Assembly (NCBI GenBank): GCA_046482825.1
Contig: JAWOEI010000028.1
Span: 1-64,000 of the forward strand
Direction of reading: 5' to 3'
DNA length: 64,000 nt
Source: M55B167 sp046482825
Lineage (GTDB): Bacteria > Verrucomicrobiota > Kiritimatiellia > RFP12 > UBA1067
The notes beneath the pieces are model-generated. The model was not told the DNA's origin. It was given only the letters and a program-made list of their open reading frames with translations, and ran no database searches. Of this stretch, positions 16,475 to 25,880 are shown piece by piece. A program made the position numbers and the translations under genes. Position 1 is the first letter of the stretch. Each line of letters begins with the position of its first letter.

Positions 16475-16879
16475 ATGATTCCCGATCTACAGGCAAGTGT
16501 TTTATGCGACGATGTGCGCCAGGAACGCAATGGAAAATTTATGCTTATCGGCATTTTTGACGGCCTGGCACTTAACTCGGAAAAGCCTCTCTGCCCGAGA
16601 ATCTGCCTTATGAACCGCTGGTGTGCAGGCAAAGGGCGCTTTCAGCAGCATTCCAAGATCATCGGCCCCGACGGCATCACGGTTGTCGGACAGGGTAAAA
16701 GCGTACCGATAAAACTTGAGAATGAAAAGCAGGTGGCCACAACAGTCGAGGTCTTTATAAATCTGGTATTTCATCAGGAGGGCACTCACTGGGTTGAGAT
16801 TCACCTGGACGACAACATGCGTATGCGTTATCCCCTTCATATAAGAAAGATGCAGCCTCAGAATTCTCATCCGGAGTAA
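16475..16879 (+). CDS. Small conserved protein, DUF6941-like
   Basis: This 134-residue protein opens with LQASVLCDDVRQERNGKFMLIGIFDGL, a pattern of small beta-sandwich proteins of unknown function (I recall them as DUF6941-type). Strands continue in FQQHSKIIGPDGITVV and ATTVEVFINLVFHQEGTHWVEIHLDD. It has no signal peptide or catalytic motif. AAGG precedes the ATG. Its last 125 bases overlap the 3' end of dnaG on the opposite strand, so both proteins' C-terminal tails are encoded by the same DNA. The family assignment is from memory of the N-terminal motif only. Confidence 0.65.
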   Translation: MIPDLQASVLCDDVRQERNGKFMLIGIFDGLALNSEKPLCPRICLMNRWCAGKGRFQQHSKIIGPDGITVVGQGKSVPIKLENEKQVATTVEVFINLVFHQEGTHWVEIHLDDNMRMRYPLHIRKMQPQNSHPE

Positions 16880-18938
16880 TTCCGGCACATGCTTCGCGGA
16901 TGGGAAAGGGATCGTCTGCTTTTATCGGCTCTGCCGCTGTGATCATATACTTTTGCACGTTCTTCCAAAGACCATTCTGCAATTCTTTTATCAGACAGGA
17001 AAGATGCAATCTCCTGCTGTCGTTTTCAGGACTTGACTCAGCAGGCAGCGCCCCCTGTTCATCACGATAATAAATCATCCAGATCCGGCGTATAATATCC
17101 TGCATGGCCTCTTCAGAAGTGGCTTCCACTGCACCGAGCATCTTGTGCTGATGATTCAGCAGAGAAGTAAAGAACGGTTGAACTGACACATCGACAGTCC
17201 TGTACAATGCGGCCAGTTTATCCGTGTTTTCACGGCTACCATCGATTACTGCACGGACAAAATCCCGTACAAACGGATGCTTGATCACGTCCAGTGGCAG
17301 ATATCGGATGACCATATTGATTATCTGAAGATCATGTTCGTGCTCAAGCAGCATTTCACAGAGCGCCTTTTCACACTCGGCAGGAGGAGCTGGAGCGTTT
17401 TCTTTATCCGTCGGCACTTCAACTTCGGGGCCCAGTACATATTCAAGTTCGTTCCCGTCTTCATCAACAGGCGGTCCGAAAGGACCGTCAGGCAACGGAG
17501 GCTCTTCATCGGAAGGAACACATTCATCAGAACTCCCGGACACTGGAAGGACATCCGGCGACAGAACCTTTTTCTGTTTACGGGGCTTTCCCTCTTTTTT
17601 TGCAAAAGATCCGCGTCTTTTCGCTTTCTTTCTATATTCCCTGAGGTCCTCTTCCATCGCGCTGAGAGGCAGATGCAGAATATCGGAAGCTTCCTGAAGA
17701 AGAGAACTGGCAATCACGGAACTGGAGCATCCCGCAAGGGTTTCCAGAACGCCATGACTCACCCGGCCGACCGCATCAATAGACTCGGGATGTTCCTCAA
17801 CAGATCTCATTGACTCAATCTGAAAGGCAATGATTGACTCTGCCCTTTCAATTATGCTCCTGAATACATCGTACCCCCGCTTGCATAAAACAGAATCGGG
17901 ATCTTCACCGGCAGGCATGGTGGCAACTCTCACCGGCACACCTTCTTCCAGAAGCAAAGCTCCGGTTCTGACAGCCGCTTTTTTTCCTGCCGCATCACCG
18001 TCAAAAACCAACACAGCGCAATCCGCATAGCGTTTAAGAAGCCTGACATGATCTTTGGAAAAAGAGGTACCCTGAGAAGCCACAGCAGTTTCAAATCCGC
18101 AGGAATGACATCTGATCACATCGATCTGACCTTCACAGATAATCGCTTCGCGACGGGGATGTCTGACTATCTTAGATGCAGCCTTGTCAAGTCCGTAAAG
18201 AACACGACCTTTGATAAAAATTTCAGTTTCAGGACTGTTTACATATTTCGCCTTGCGTTTGTCGTTTCTGTCATAGATTCGTGCACTGAATGCAACAACG
18301 CGCCCCTGTGCATCACGGACGGGAAATATCAGACGATCCTGAAAACGGTCATACAATTCAGTTCTGCCGTCCAGAGGCGGCAGGACAATACCCGCGGCCT
18401 CGAGATCATCAAGACTGCGGGCTGTTTTATCCGCCCAGCGTAGCAGGGCTTTACGCTGTCGGGGCGGTGCATATCCTATGGAAAAAGTTTCGAGCGTTTT
18501 CCTGTCAAGGTTTCTTTCATTAAGATACTTACGCACTGCAGCGGCATCTTTTGTTTCGTTGAGGCATCGCTGATAAAAATCGGCCAGTTCGGCATGCAGA
18601 GCATAGAGCATCTTGCGTTTACCGGCATACTTATCATGTTTTTCCTCTATTACAACTCCCACGCGGTCAGCCAGCTGGCGGACCGCCTCGATAAAAGTGA
18701 GCCCGTCATATTCCATTACGAATTTGAATGCGTCTCCCCCTGCGCCGCAGCCGAAACACTTATAGCTCTGCCGGGTGGGATTAACAGTGAAAGACGGGGT
18801 TTTTTCATTGTGAAAAGGACAGCGCCCCTTAAAACTCGAGCCGGATTTCTTGATCTCAACCCGTTCACGGATCAGCTCAACTATATCCACCCGCGCCCGG
18901 ATCTCTTCAATTATATTGCTGTCAATTATCGCCGCCAT
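16755..18938 (-). CDS. dnaG: DNA primase
   Basis: The N-terminal CHC2 zinc site is intact (C40, H43, C61, C64 in CPFHNEKTPSF and KCFGCGAGGD). The core follows (FTFIEAVRQLADRVG-type helix, FSIGYAPP), then the Toprim fold with CEGQIDVIRCH and VLVFDGDAAGKKAA, the acidic metal site. Primase makes RNA primers and docks on DnaB through its C-terminal domain. At 727 residues it is longer than the usual 580-650: a charged low-complexity linker (about 430-540, KKAKRRGSFAKKEGKPRKQKK, then an acidic run) separates core and C-terminus. The final ~40 residues overlap the convergent small gene and may be a non-conserved tail. Confidence 0.95.
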   Translation of the reverse strand: MAAIIDSNIIEEIRARVDIVELIRERVEIKKSGSSFKGRCPFHNEKTPSFTVNPTRQSYKCFGCGAGGDAFKFVMEYDGLTFIEAVRQLADRVGVVIEEKHDKYAGKRKMLYALHAELADFYQRCLNETKDAAAVRKYLNERNLDRKTLETFSIGYAPPRQRKALLRWADKTARSLDDLEAAGIVLPPLDGRTELYDRFQDRLIFPVRDAQGRVVAFSARIYDRNDKRKAKYVNSPETEIFIKGRVLYGLDKAASKIVRHPRREAIICEGQIDVIRCHSCGFETAVASQGTSFSKDHVRLLKRYADCAVLVFDGDAAGKKAAVRTGALLLEEGVPVRVATMPAGEDPDSVLCKRGYDVFRSIIERAESIIAFQIESMRSVEEHPESIDAVGRVSHGVLETLAGCSSSVIASSLLQEASDILHLPLSAMEEDLREYRKKAKRRGSFAKKEGKPRKQKKVLSPDVLPVSGSSDECVPSDEEPPLPDGPFGPPVDEDGNELEYVLGPEVEVPTDKENAPAPPAECEKALCEMLLEHEHDLQIINMVIRYLPLDVIKHPFVRDFVRAVIDGSRENTDKLAALYRTVDVSVQPFFTSLLNHQHKMLGAVEATSEEAMQDIIRRIWMIYYRDEQGALPAESSPENDSRRLHLSCLIKELQNGLWKNVQKYMITAAEPIKADDPFPIREACAGITPDENSEAASFLYEGDNAYACCRPGESQPSECPPDEIPDL

Positions 18939-19280
18939 TACAGATGATATTTAAACACAATACCGTTAGATTTTCACTCTTAAATGACAATCGCGAATTG
19001 TAATCACTACCATCCCATCGATTTAGTAGATTATTTTCGCGCAGAGGCGCAGAGACGCTGTGTTACAAGTGTTTCATGAACAACATATTAATAAAATATA
19101 GAGAATCTCTCTGCGTCTCTGCGCCTCCGTGCGAGAACGTATTTGATCTGTTCAGTCATCCCATTAGTTTCGATTGTCCAATATTGCCAAGCATAATGAA
19201 TTTTGTCGCATTTAGCGTTGCAATCCGGCCACAAAAAAAACGAATCACGGCCGTCGCCTGTGATCCGTTCTGTAATGATA
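18939..19280. other. Intergenic region between dnaG and tRNA-Met holding an inverted repeat
   Basis: No gene is supported in this 342-base stretch. Its main content is a long-armed inverted repeat (listed separately). The rest is AT-rich, and includes the presumed dnaG promoter region and sequence 3' of the tRNA. Confidence 0.6.
19039..19132. repeat. Inverted copies of a dispersed GC/AG-rich repeat
   Basis: The 15-base core GAGGCGCAGAGACGC occurs at 19044-19058 and inverted at 19113-19127, with looser matches on both sides (CGCGCA and CGCACG outward). About 50 AT-rich bases lie between. The same word family reappears at 48511 (AAGGCGCAGAGAC), and related words (CTCTGTGG-type) at 51817 and 61374. 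It looks like a small mobile or dispersed non-coding repeat. Confidence 0.6.
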
Positions 19281-19356
19281 TGGTGGCGGGAGAGGGACTC
19301 GAACCCCCGACCGGCGGATTATGATTCCGATGCTCTACCAACTGAGCTATCCCGCC
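19281..19356 (-). tRNA. tRNA-Met (anticodon CAT), CCA encoded
   Basis: Read on the minus strand the cloverleaf is complete: acceptor GGCGGGA/TCCCGCC, D stem GCTC/GAGC, anticodon loop ATCATAA giving CAT, five-base variable loop, T loop TTCGAGT, then A and an encoded CCA. The body is 73 bases, 19284-19356. The outermost anticodon-stem pair (T-C) is a mismatch. CAT could also mean a lysidine-modified Ile tRNA, but the sequence resembles elongator Met. Confidence 0.93.
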
Positions 19357-19447
19357 ATACCGGAAAAGTCCCGTGAATATACCCTAAATACGTGTACATG
19401 TCAACAGACAGAATGCTTTTTTCTGATTCGGCTAAAACAATCACTGT

Positions 19448-19732
19448 TCATTCTTCAAATACAAATATAGTTTCGTTTTTCCAGACATGATTGTTTTCGT
19501 GAAGTATGTATTCTACGAACTCATAATCCGTCTTGAAATCGTTCTGCATTTCACGCAGTTCACGCACCTCTTTTTCAGTGCGGCAGATTTCTTCAATGAG
19601 TTCAAGACGTCTCTCTTCAAGATCACTTTTCTGTTTCACAACAGGCGCAATATTAGCCACCCCGAGCACAACCACAATGGTTGTACACATGAATGCGAAA
19701 CAATTCAGAAGCTTTTTGCGTAGTTTAATCAC
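19448..19732 (-). CDS. DivIC/FtsB-like septum formation protein
   Basis: This 94-residue protein has a short basic N-terminus, one membrane segment (about residues 10-32) and a coiled coil rich in Glu/Arg/Leu (LEERRLELIEEICRTEKEVRELREMQ). It ends in YEFVEYILHENNHVWKNETIFVFEE, which matches the YIEKIAREE-like end of FtsB/DivIC proteins. These bitopic proteins join the FtsQ-FtsL complex that starts septal wall synthesis. The start is GTG with a weak ribosome site. It stands alone between the tRNA and the AraC regulator; in other bacteria the gene often lies near enolase, which is not present here. Confidence 0.7.
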   Translation of the reverse strand: MIKLRKKLLNCFAFMCTTIVVVLGVANIAPVVKQKSDLEERRLELIEEICRTEKEVRELREMQNDFKTDYEFVEYILHENNHVWKNETIFVFEE

Positions 19733-19843
19733 AAAAGACAGCTCTGGTTAAAATTCATACAATCCCCTAATCTTCTTGCATTTAATTCTTTTTTTGGATG
19801 AATGTCAAAGAAAATTATGTTTTTTTTACCATAAAATACGCAA

Positions 19844-20764
19844 CTATCCCTGATATCGCATATCAGACGAATTCCAGACGCTTTCCCGCACAATACGGAA
19901 TTTTACAGGTGAAACACCACGCATACGCTTGAACTGACGCGAAAAGTGATAAATCGACTCAAAGCCCGTCTGTTCCGCAATCGCTCCTACCGGGAGAGAG
20001 CTTTCCATAAGCAGAGTTTCCGCACGATGCATGCGTGCCTCCAGCTGGAACTGTTTAGGAGAAAGGCCGGTTGCCTGTTTGAAAAGTACACGCAGCCGCG
20101 AAACACTTAATCCGGCCTGAACAGCGGCTTCTTCCACAGAGGGAGTCTTCATCAGATCATTGGTCAGATACTGCCGCATACGCTCAACAACAGCAAAGTG
20201 CCGGGCACAAGGAGCTTTACTCCGCCACAGAGCAATCACATGAACCAGAATGCTGTACGCTCCGGCGGCAAGTTCCTGCTGAACACCGTAGCTCTCCTCA
20301 CGGGAACAGTCATAAAGCTGCTGGTAAAGACGAGCAAGCCGCGGTGTGGCATCAAAAGTCCGCAAAGGCGAATCCTCGGTTATTCCGGCCTGACGAATCA
20401 GCGGAAGCGCATCCCGGGTATCGAGTTCCACCCACTGGGAATGCCATCCGGTTTCCACATCGGGACAATATGCATGCCGTATTTCCGGAAAAACACATAT
20501 CACGGTATTCGCTTTTATCGGCAGCTCGCCGGACGGACCGGAACGAAAACAGCCTTCTCCGCGGGAAACAAAAACCAGAGTCAAAGTGGAAAGCACACGT
20601 CCTTTTTCCCATGTATAGCGGTGGTCAACCGGATGATCCCCCAATGGAAAACCTTTATAACCAGGCTCATAGTTGCTGTAACCAAGCGACCTGACCCGAA
20701 AAGGCCATTTCCGCATAACCGGAGTATCCGGATAATATTGAGAGTAAAAAGGAGAGTTCGGCAT
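19844..20764 (-). CDS. AraC-family transcriptional regulator
   Basis: The C-terminal third holds two helix-turn-helix motifs of the AraC type: VEEAAVQAGLSVSRLRVLFKQATGLSPKQFQ and the signature VGAIAEQTGFESIYHFSRQFKRMRGVSPVKFR. The N-terminal part is a cupin-like sugar-sensing domain with YTWEKGRVLSTLTLVFVSRGEGCF and WHSQWVELD. It follows the GH106-like hydrolase on the same strand with a 184-base gap, so it probably responds to the same carbohydrate, plausibly rhamnose or rhamnosides. The ATG at 20764 gives 306 residues; a GTG at 20812 would add 16. Neither has a clear ribosome site. Confidence 0.88.
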   Translation of the reverse strand: MPNSPFYSQYYPDTPVMRKWPFRVRSLGYSNYEPGYKGFPLGDHPVDHRYTWEKGRVLSTLTLVFVSRGEGCFRSGPSGELPIKANTVICVFPEIRHAYCPDVETGWHSQWVELDTRDALPLIRQAGITEDSPLRTFDATPRLARLYQQLYDCSREESYGVQQELAAGAYSILVHVIALWRSKAPCARHFAVVERMRQYLTNDLMKTPSVEEAAVQAGLSVSRLRVLFKQATGLSPKQFQLEARMHRAETLLMESSLPVGAIAEQTGFESIYHFSRQFKRMRGVSPVKFRIVRESVWNSSDMRYQG

Positions 20765-20948
20765 AAAACAAATTATCTGCCGGGTAAGCCCCGGCAGAGT
20801 CCCGATGCACACTGCCCTCAGTGTGCCTGATTAAACACCGGATCAACACATATTCCAAAGCGCAACTATTTTTATATAATCATTTTCCGCCTCAGATAAC
20901 AAGAAACATAAATAAAAATATTCTATGCAATGCCGGTGATACCGTATA

Positions 20949-23417
20949 TCAGTACATCACCCACTCAGGAGGTGAAGGCAGACCGACCTCAGTACGGCCG
21001 GAAACTGGCGGAACCCAGAATCTGGTACTCCATGCGGCATCGGAGTGTTTCCAGTCACCGAACATGGGCAGGACCGATGTCCTGATGCCCACCTCGAGTT
21101 TCACCTTTTTCCCCTTTAAGTTTGCTGGCACTTTCCATTCGTAGGGAAACCAGGCCCGTTCCCCCATATCAACGCCGTCAAGAGAAGCGGATGTGTAAAG
21201 ACCGCCTGTATTCAGTTTAAGACGAAGATCACCCCTGCCTTCAGGCACATCCACCAACGCGGAATACACGGCTTTCCCGGTAAAGCAGGGCAGTCCCTGC
21301 CCTGTCAGTGTTCCTGCTGAGACCCTGGAACTGAGAGGTTTTAGCACTCTCTGTTTTTCGACTGCAAAGGAACCGGACAGAAAGGCAACAGGAAGAAAGA
21401 AGTTCGTATCAGACCCGCCCCCGGAAATCGTCATTATATGTTCACCGGCCGCCAGTTTTATGGGCTCGCTCTGCAGGTAAAGGGTCTTGAACCCCTGAAC
21501 CAGAGAGTCGCAGGAGTGCTTTGTCTCCACAACTTTACCATCCAGCAGCACTTTATTCGCATCAGGATAGTTGCGCACTGCAATACTCACGTTGTCGAGA
21601 GAACTCTCAACTGTAAACACCGCCTTCTTATCGGAGTTAAACACCAGACGACACAGATTATCGGTGCTGAGATCAATATCATAAACGGTTTCCGGCGGCA
21701 CCTTTGCACACAGTTTTCCGTTGGAAACAGCTTCACCTCGGACATTGCCGTTTTCATCCAGAACAAAAACTCCACGCTCCGGCAAATCAAAGACGACATC
21801 CTCTCCGCCTTTCTGTTTCAAAAGCAGCGATTTACGCATATCAGATGTAAGATTCAAAACAACAATGTTTCCATCCTTGTAACAACGGAGTAGAATATCC
21901 TTAATCCGCTTCCCCTTCTTATCCAGAATCCGCACCGCAGGCGGACGTTGTTCATGCATAAAAGCAACCGCGTCAGCTGGTCGTTTAAAAACCCTGCCGG
22001 ACTTCTCCTCCTTTAAACTCCCGCCTGTAAAAGCGAAAACAAAGGGCTTGTCACACGGCTCATTCTCCTCATAGAGATCACAGGCTGTCTGGCCCTCCGA
22101 TTCAAAACAGCGCAATGTTTTATTCAGCAGAGGATGTTTCTTTTTACAGATACCGTGTATCGCTGATTCGCTGCGCGGATAGCGGATGCCCACATCACAG
22201 ATGAAAGGTTTTGATGCATATAAAGCCGCCAGTCGGGCTTCATCACTCAGAAGCCGTAGCGCAGGGAACCATGGCTGCATTCGGCTGAAGGGATTAAAGT
22301 AAGCGTGCTTCTCCACATTTCCACGCGCATCCAGAGGTGCAACAGCCAGTACGTAGTGATCCAGCTTATGCATGGCACTCAGCCAGATCATCTGACGTTG
22401 TCTGGCAAGCTTCATATCGGCGGGGCCCAGGGCGAACAGCTCCACAAGCCCCCCGTTGCCGTTTCTGCCAGCTGCATGCTGGGCAACCCCGAAGGTGATC
22501 CATTCTATCGACTGGGAGGTAGTGCGGGTGCCGATCTCATCCATGCCCGGCAGGGAAAGGCCTTTGAGAACATGCATGGGCGCACCATTGCACTTGAAAG
22601 ATATTGATGTGCTGCTTTCCGCAATCATATGACCGGTCGAAAGAATTCCCATGCTGTCGCACCAGGCGCGGATCGGATCAAAGTACGCCGTCCGGAAACG
22701 CCGTCCCAGCAACTCCGCATAGACCGGCCAAACGGCATTCTTTGATTTGTCAACCAGGTAAGCCTCGACATCCTTGCGGAAACTGCGTCCGGTCTTGGCT
22801 TTGTATTCCTCATCAAGGCCGTTATAATAACGGAATTGCAGAACCGGTTTTCCCGGCACCTCGACATGGCCCGGGTGGGCGGGTTCATCGGTGAAGATGC
22901 CTTTGATAGTGGAACCCATATAGTTACGAAGATGTTTTTCGTACTGTTTATGAGTCATCTCGATAAAGAGCTTCATTGCTTCGAAGCTGTAGTTATCCAC
23001 TCTATCCGGGGTGGGAACTCGTTTCCATTCGAAAACTCCATCTTTGTTTTTGTACACAGCATAGATGCGATAGCAGAAGTCGGGATTCGCTGCCTGGACA
23101 CGATTTTTGCAGGAACCACTCGGCCAGTTGTACTCATCATAGAGCCAGATACCCATACCGAGCCGCTCGGCGTGCTTGCAGATCCATTCGCATACCTGAA
23201 ACCACTCATCTCCAAGATACTCCAGCTCCAATCCGCTGCGGGGATAGATGAGAAACTGATCAATACCTACAGCTTTGTAGGATTCGAGGGTTTCTTTAAT
23301 CTGTGCCTCGGTCGGTTTGCCTGTAACCGCTCCCATAGGAATGAGAGGCGAAAGAGGTTTATATGCAAAAGTCACAGAAACGAGACAGCACAGCATCAGT
23401 AATATAATTTTTCTCAT
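20949..23417 (-). CDS. Secreted glycoside hydrolase, GH106-like (candidate alpha-L-rhamnosidase)
   Basis: A signal peptide (MRKIILLMLCCLVSVTFAY) precedes an 800-residue enzyme. The N-terminal barrel has FLIYPRSGLELEYLGDEW, GMGIWLYDEYNWPSG and IKGIFTDEP, the type of acidic strand ends seen in GH106 rhamnosidases and related unclassified hydrolases. STGHMIAES and the Trp-rich DHYVLAVAPLDARG segment follow. The last 200 residues look like a beta-sandwich (LRLKLNTGGLYTSASLDGVDMG, WFPYEWKVPANLKGKKVKLEVGI). It is shorter than typical GH106 (around 1,000 residues), so activity is a guess. L-rhamnose isomerase and an aldolase lie about 31 kb away in this window, which fits rhamnoside use. An AraC regulator follows on the same strand. 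Confidence 0.6.
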   Translation of the reverse strand: MRKIILLMLCCLVSVTFAYKPLSPLIPMGAVTGKPTEAQIKETLESYKAVGIDQFLIYPRSGLELEYLGDEWFQVCEWICKHAERLGMGIWLYDEYNWPSGSCKNRVQAANPDFCYRIYAVYKNKDGVFEWKRVPTPDRVDNYSFEAMKLFIEMTHKQYEKHLRNYMGSTIKGIFTDEPAHPGHVEVPGKPVLQFRYYNGLDEEYKAKTGRSFRKDVEAYLVDKSKNAVWPVYAELLGRRFRTAYFDPIRAWCDSMGILSTGHMIAESSTSISFKCNGAPMHVLKGLSLPGMDEIGTRTTSQSIEWITFGVAQHAAGRNGNGGLVELFALGPADMKLARQRQMIWLSAMHKLDHYVLAVAPLDARGNVEKHAYFNPFSRMQPWFPALRLLSDEARLAALYASKPFICDVGIRYPRSESAIHGICKKKHPLLNKTLRCFESEGQTACDLYEENEPCDKPFVFAFTGGSLKEEKSGRVFKRPADAVAFMHEQRPPAVRILDKKGKRIKDILLRCYKDGNIVVLNLTSDMRKSLLLKQKGGEDVVFDLPERGVFVLDENGNVRGEAVSNGKLCAKVPPETVYDIDLSTDNLCRLVFNSDKKAVFTVESSLDNVSIAVRNYPDANKVLLDGKVVETKHSCDSLVQGFKTLYLQSEPIKLAAGEHIMTISGGGSDTNFFLPVAFLSGSFAVEKQRVLKPLSSRVSAGTLTGQGLPCFTGKAVYSALVDVPEGRGDLRLKLNTGGLYTSASLDGVDMGERAWFPYEWKVPANLKGKKVKLEVGIRTSVLPMFGDWKHSDAAWSTRFWVPPVSGRTEVGLPSPPEWVMY

Positions 23418-23679
23418 AATCTACCCTTGTGTAAGGAGCTTCAGCATTTTATTGTAAAAATGAAAATGTCGTTTACGCCGCACAGATTGCTCCCCCGTCC
23501 ACCTGTCCGGTCTGTGCAAATGCTTCGACATATTGCCGATTATGGTATTTTTACTGCTGTAAATAAATAGCATAATGAATTAAATATTTACCATTTTCGA
23601 TTGCCGTTGAATTCTTTCACGGCTCTGCAACAGCCTTGGAACAAAATCCTCCTTCTGAAATATATATTATTTTCAGGCA

Positions 23680-24615
23680 TCAATACGCCAGACCGGGAAT
23701 CAGACGGGACAACTGCTGCATACGCATGCGGTATTCTTTTATTTCGGAATCACTGTCGATATCGGGCAGGTCTGCGGCATGCTTTTTTTTCCACGCCTTA
23801 TATTTATCATGAATCTGCTTATATTCTTTTTTGAGCTTAACTTCTTCATTTTTCATACGCCTGAGCTGATCATCCAGGCGAGAACGCTTCAAACCGGTTG
23901 AGCTGTCCCTCTGGCCTGTAAGTTCCCCTGCCGCTTCTATATGATCCATAAACCGTTCGTAGGCGGATTTGTATTTGAGGTAATGCGGATTTTTTCTTGC
24001 TGTCTGTTCCATCAATGCAATCCTGCGCTTCTCCATCATCCCTTTCAGCCTATAGTATTCCTGAAGATTGTTCCGGCTGGCTTCGGAAAGATCAGAAAAA
24101 CTACCTGAGAAAAGACTGACGTCCGTCTGTTTGATCAGACAGGGACCAATCTCTCTGCCTTTATACCTTAACTTGCAGAGAACCATAGAACCCTTGGACG
24201 ATTTACGCAACTCGATAAATTCCAGGATCACACCGCCGGGAATCTCACCAAGGCGTTTACCTTTCGGGTCATAGAAAGCGGTTCCATGTCGCACAACCCC
24301 CCAGGAAGGGTTTTCCCCATGTCCCGGAGTGACCCTGAAAATTCCAAGTAGCGCGGGAGGATCATCAACAGAAAGATTGTCGTTTTTATGCACTCCAGCA
24401 GCAGATGCGCCGGAAGAAATTGCATCGTCAGGCTTGAATTCCCCCGCTGCAATTATCTTTGACTTGTTAAAAACAGGTTCCGTTTTTTCATTTACAGCTA
24501 CTTTGTTTTTTCTGTGAAATTTTTTGAGAACCGGGCCGGACGAAGGAGCAACCCGCCACACAGCAACACTGCCAGCAACCGCAACAGATATGTAGATTAC
24601 CCAGAATTTTTTCAT
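23680..24615 (-). CDS. Unknown exported or membrane-anchored protein with coiled coil
   Basis: I do not recognise this 311-residue protein. It starts with an uncleaved-looking signal or anchor (MKKFWVIYISVAVAGSVAVW), then a polar, low-complexity linker to about residue 85. A small beta-rich domain follows (WGVVRHGTAFYDPKGKRLGEIPGGVILEFIEL, SH3-like in pattern, about 105-165). The C-terminal 140 residues are charged helices (RRMKNEEVKLKKEYKQIHDKYKAWKKKHA). It ends in a short hydrophobic LSRLIPGLAY. The mix of an SH3-like fold and a coiled coil suggests a periplasmic cell-envelope protein. It lies between the hydrolase and the rplS operon on the same strand. Confidence 0.65.
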   Translation of the reverse strand: MKKFWVIYISVAVAGSVAVWRVAPSSGPVLKKFHRKNKVAVNEKTEPVFNKSKIIAAGEFKPDDAISSGASAAGVHKNDNLSVDDPPALLGIFRVTPGHGENPSWGVVRHGTAFYDPKGKRLGEIPGGVILEFIELRKSSKGSMVLCKLRYKGREIGPCLIKQTDVSLFSGSFSDLSEASRNNLQEYYRLKGMMEKRRIALMEQTARKNPHYLKYKSAYERFMDHIEAAGELTGQRDSSTGLKRSRLDDQLRRMKNEEVKLKKEYKQIHDKYKAWKKKHAADLPDIDSDSEIKEYRMRMQQLSRLIPGLAY

Positions 24616-24750
24616 AGTTGAAAACAGCGGAATTATAAGGCTATGCTCATGCGGCCGGTTAATACAGTAAAGTAAAACGGTTTGTTAAACAGAAAGAGAG
24701 GAGTCTCATGACACCTCCCTTGTCCGCAATTTCAAAAATTCACTTAAAAC

Positions 24751-25140
24751 TCATCCGGCTTTATTTTTCAGCTTACGCGGAAGTGAACGCAGACGGGCCT
24801 TTTTACCTGTAAGCTTACGCAGATAATAAAGCTTGGCGCGACGGACACGCCCTGAACGTTCCACCTCGATTTTATCGACATAGGGTGAGTAAAGCGGAAA
24901 CACCTTCTCAACGCCGACACCGAAAGCTATGCGACGCACAGTGTAGGTAGCGTTGTTTCCACCGCCGTCGTGAGCGATGACAACACCACTGAACACCTGA
25001 ATGCGTTCCTTGCCGCCTTCTTTGATTTTTACATGCACTTTAACACTGTCGCCAATGCTGAACTCGGGAGCTGGCTTACCCTCAGATATTTCAGCCACCT
25101 GCTCCGCATTAATCTTATCAATCGCTTCTGCAATCATCAT
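24751..25140 (-). CDS. rplS: 50S ribosomal protein L19
   Basis: The 129-residue protein has the full L19 pattern: FSIGDSVKVHVKIKEGGKERIQVFSGVVIA, TYTVRRIAFGVGVEKVFPLYSPYV, RSGRVRRAKLYYLRKLTGKKARL. Two ATGs stand in a row (25140, 25137); AAAGGAG suits the second best, which changes the product by one residue. It is the last gene of the rpsP-trmD-rplS operon, 36 bases after trmD. Confidence 0.98.
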   Translation of the reverse strand: MMIAEAIDKINAEQVAEISEGKPAPEFSIGDSVKVHVKIKEGGKERIQVFSGVVIAHDGGGNNATYTVRRIAFGVGVEKVFPLYSPYVDKIEVERSGRVRRAKLYYLRKLTGKKARLRSLPRKLKNKAG

Positions 25141-25176
25141 CCAACTCCTTTACCTAAAAAACTTCTTGATTCAATA

Positions 25177-25860
25177 TCACTTCAACAGATCCGGTCTACG
25201 CCGGGCAGTTCTATCCAATGCCTGCTTCTTACGCCAAGCCTCAACCGCAGCGTGATGTCCGCTTTGCAGCACATCCGGAATCTTCATACCCCGGTACACA
25301 GCAGGACGCGTGTACTGCGGATACTCAAGCATACCGTTAGAAAACGATTCATCAACCGCAGCCTCCTGTCCGCCTCCCAGCACACCGGGCAACAGACGAA
25401 CAACCGCATCAATCATAACAGCGGCTGGCAGCACTCCATTGGTAAGCACATAATCACCAATCGAAAATTCGTCAGTTACAAGGGCTTCGCGTACCCGCTC
25501 ATCAATACCCTCATAATGCCCGCACAAAAATATAAGGTGTTTCTCTCCGGTCAACTTTTCAGCATCCGTCTGCCGAAAGCAACTTCCTGACGGAGTCATC
25601 AGAATAACCCGCGCCTTTTCTGTACGGACTGACTCAACGGCTTCAAACCAAAGCTCCGGTTTCATAATCATCCCGGGACCGCCGCCGTAGGGTCTGTCAT
25701 CCGATGTTCTGCGCGCATCATGCGCGAAATCACGCAGATTGACTGTCCTGAAGCGGACAGCTCCCAAATCCACCGCCCTTTTCAGCATGCTTTCCTGGAG
25801 AAAACCATTCAGCATGCCGGGAAAAACGGTAATAACATCAATTTTCAGGAGACCGTCCAT
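25177..25860 (-). CDS. trmD: tRNA (guanine37-N1) methyltransferase
   Basis: TrmD makes m1G37 next to the anticodon to prevent frameshifting. The sequence keeps the SPOUT knot features: IDVITVFPGMLNGFLQESM, DDRPYGGGPGMIMKPE, FLCGHYEGIDERV, EFSIGDYVLTNGVLPAAVMIDAVVRLLPGVLG, and the C-terminal YTRPAVYRGMKIPDVLQSGHHAAVEAWR. At 227 residues it is slightly shorter than most. It lies between rpsP (20 bases upstream) and rplS. The usual rimM gene between rpsP and trmD is absent. Confidence 0.98.
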   Translation of the reverse strand: MDGLLKIDVITVFPGMLNGFLQESMLKRAVDLGAVRFRTVNLRDFAHDARRTSDDRPYGGGPGMIMKPELWFEAVESVRTEKARVILMTPSGSCFRQTDAEKLTGEKHLIFLCGHYEGIDERVREALVTDEFSIGDYVLTNGVLPAAVMIDAVVRLLPGVLGGGQEAAVDESFSNGMLEYPQYTRPAVYRGMKIPDVLQSGHHAAVEAWRKKQALDRTARRRPDLLK

Positions 25861-25880
25861 ATCAAGACAGCTCTGTCTGA

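Noticed and set aside
19281..19356. tRNA-Ile with lysidine instead of tRNA-Met
   Set aside because: CAT fits both, but the overall sequence and loop resemble elongator Met; the mismatch at the top of the anticodon stem does not decide it.
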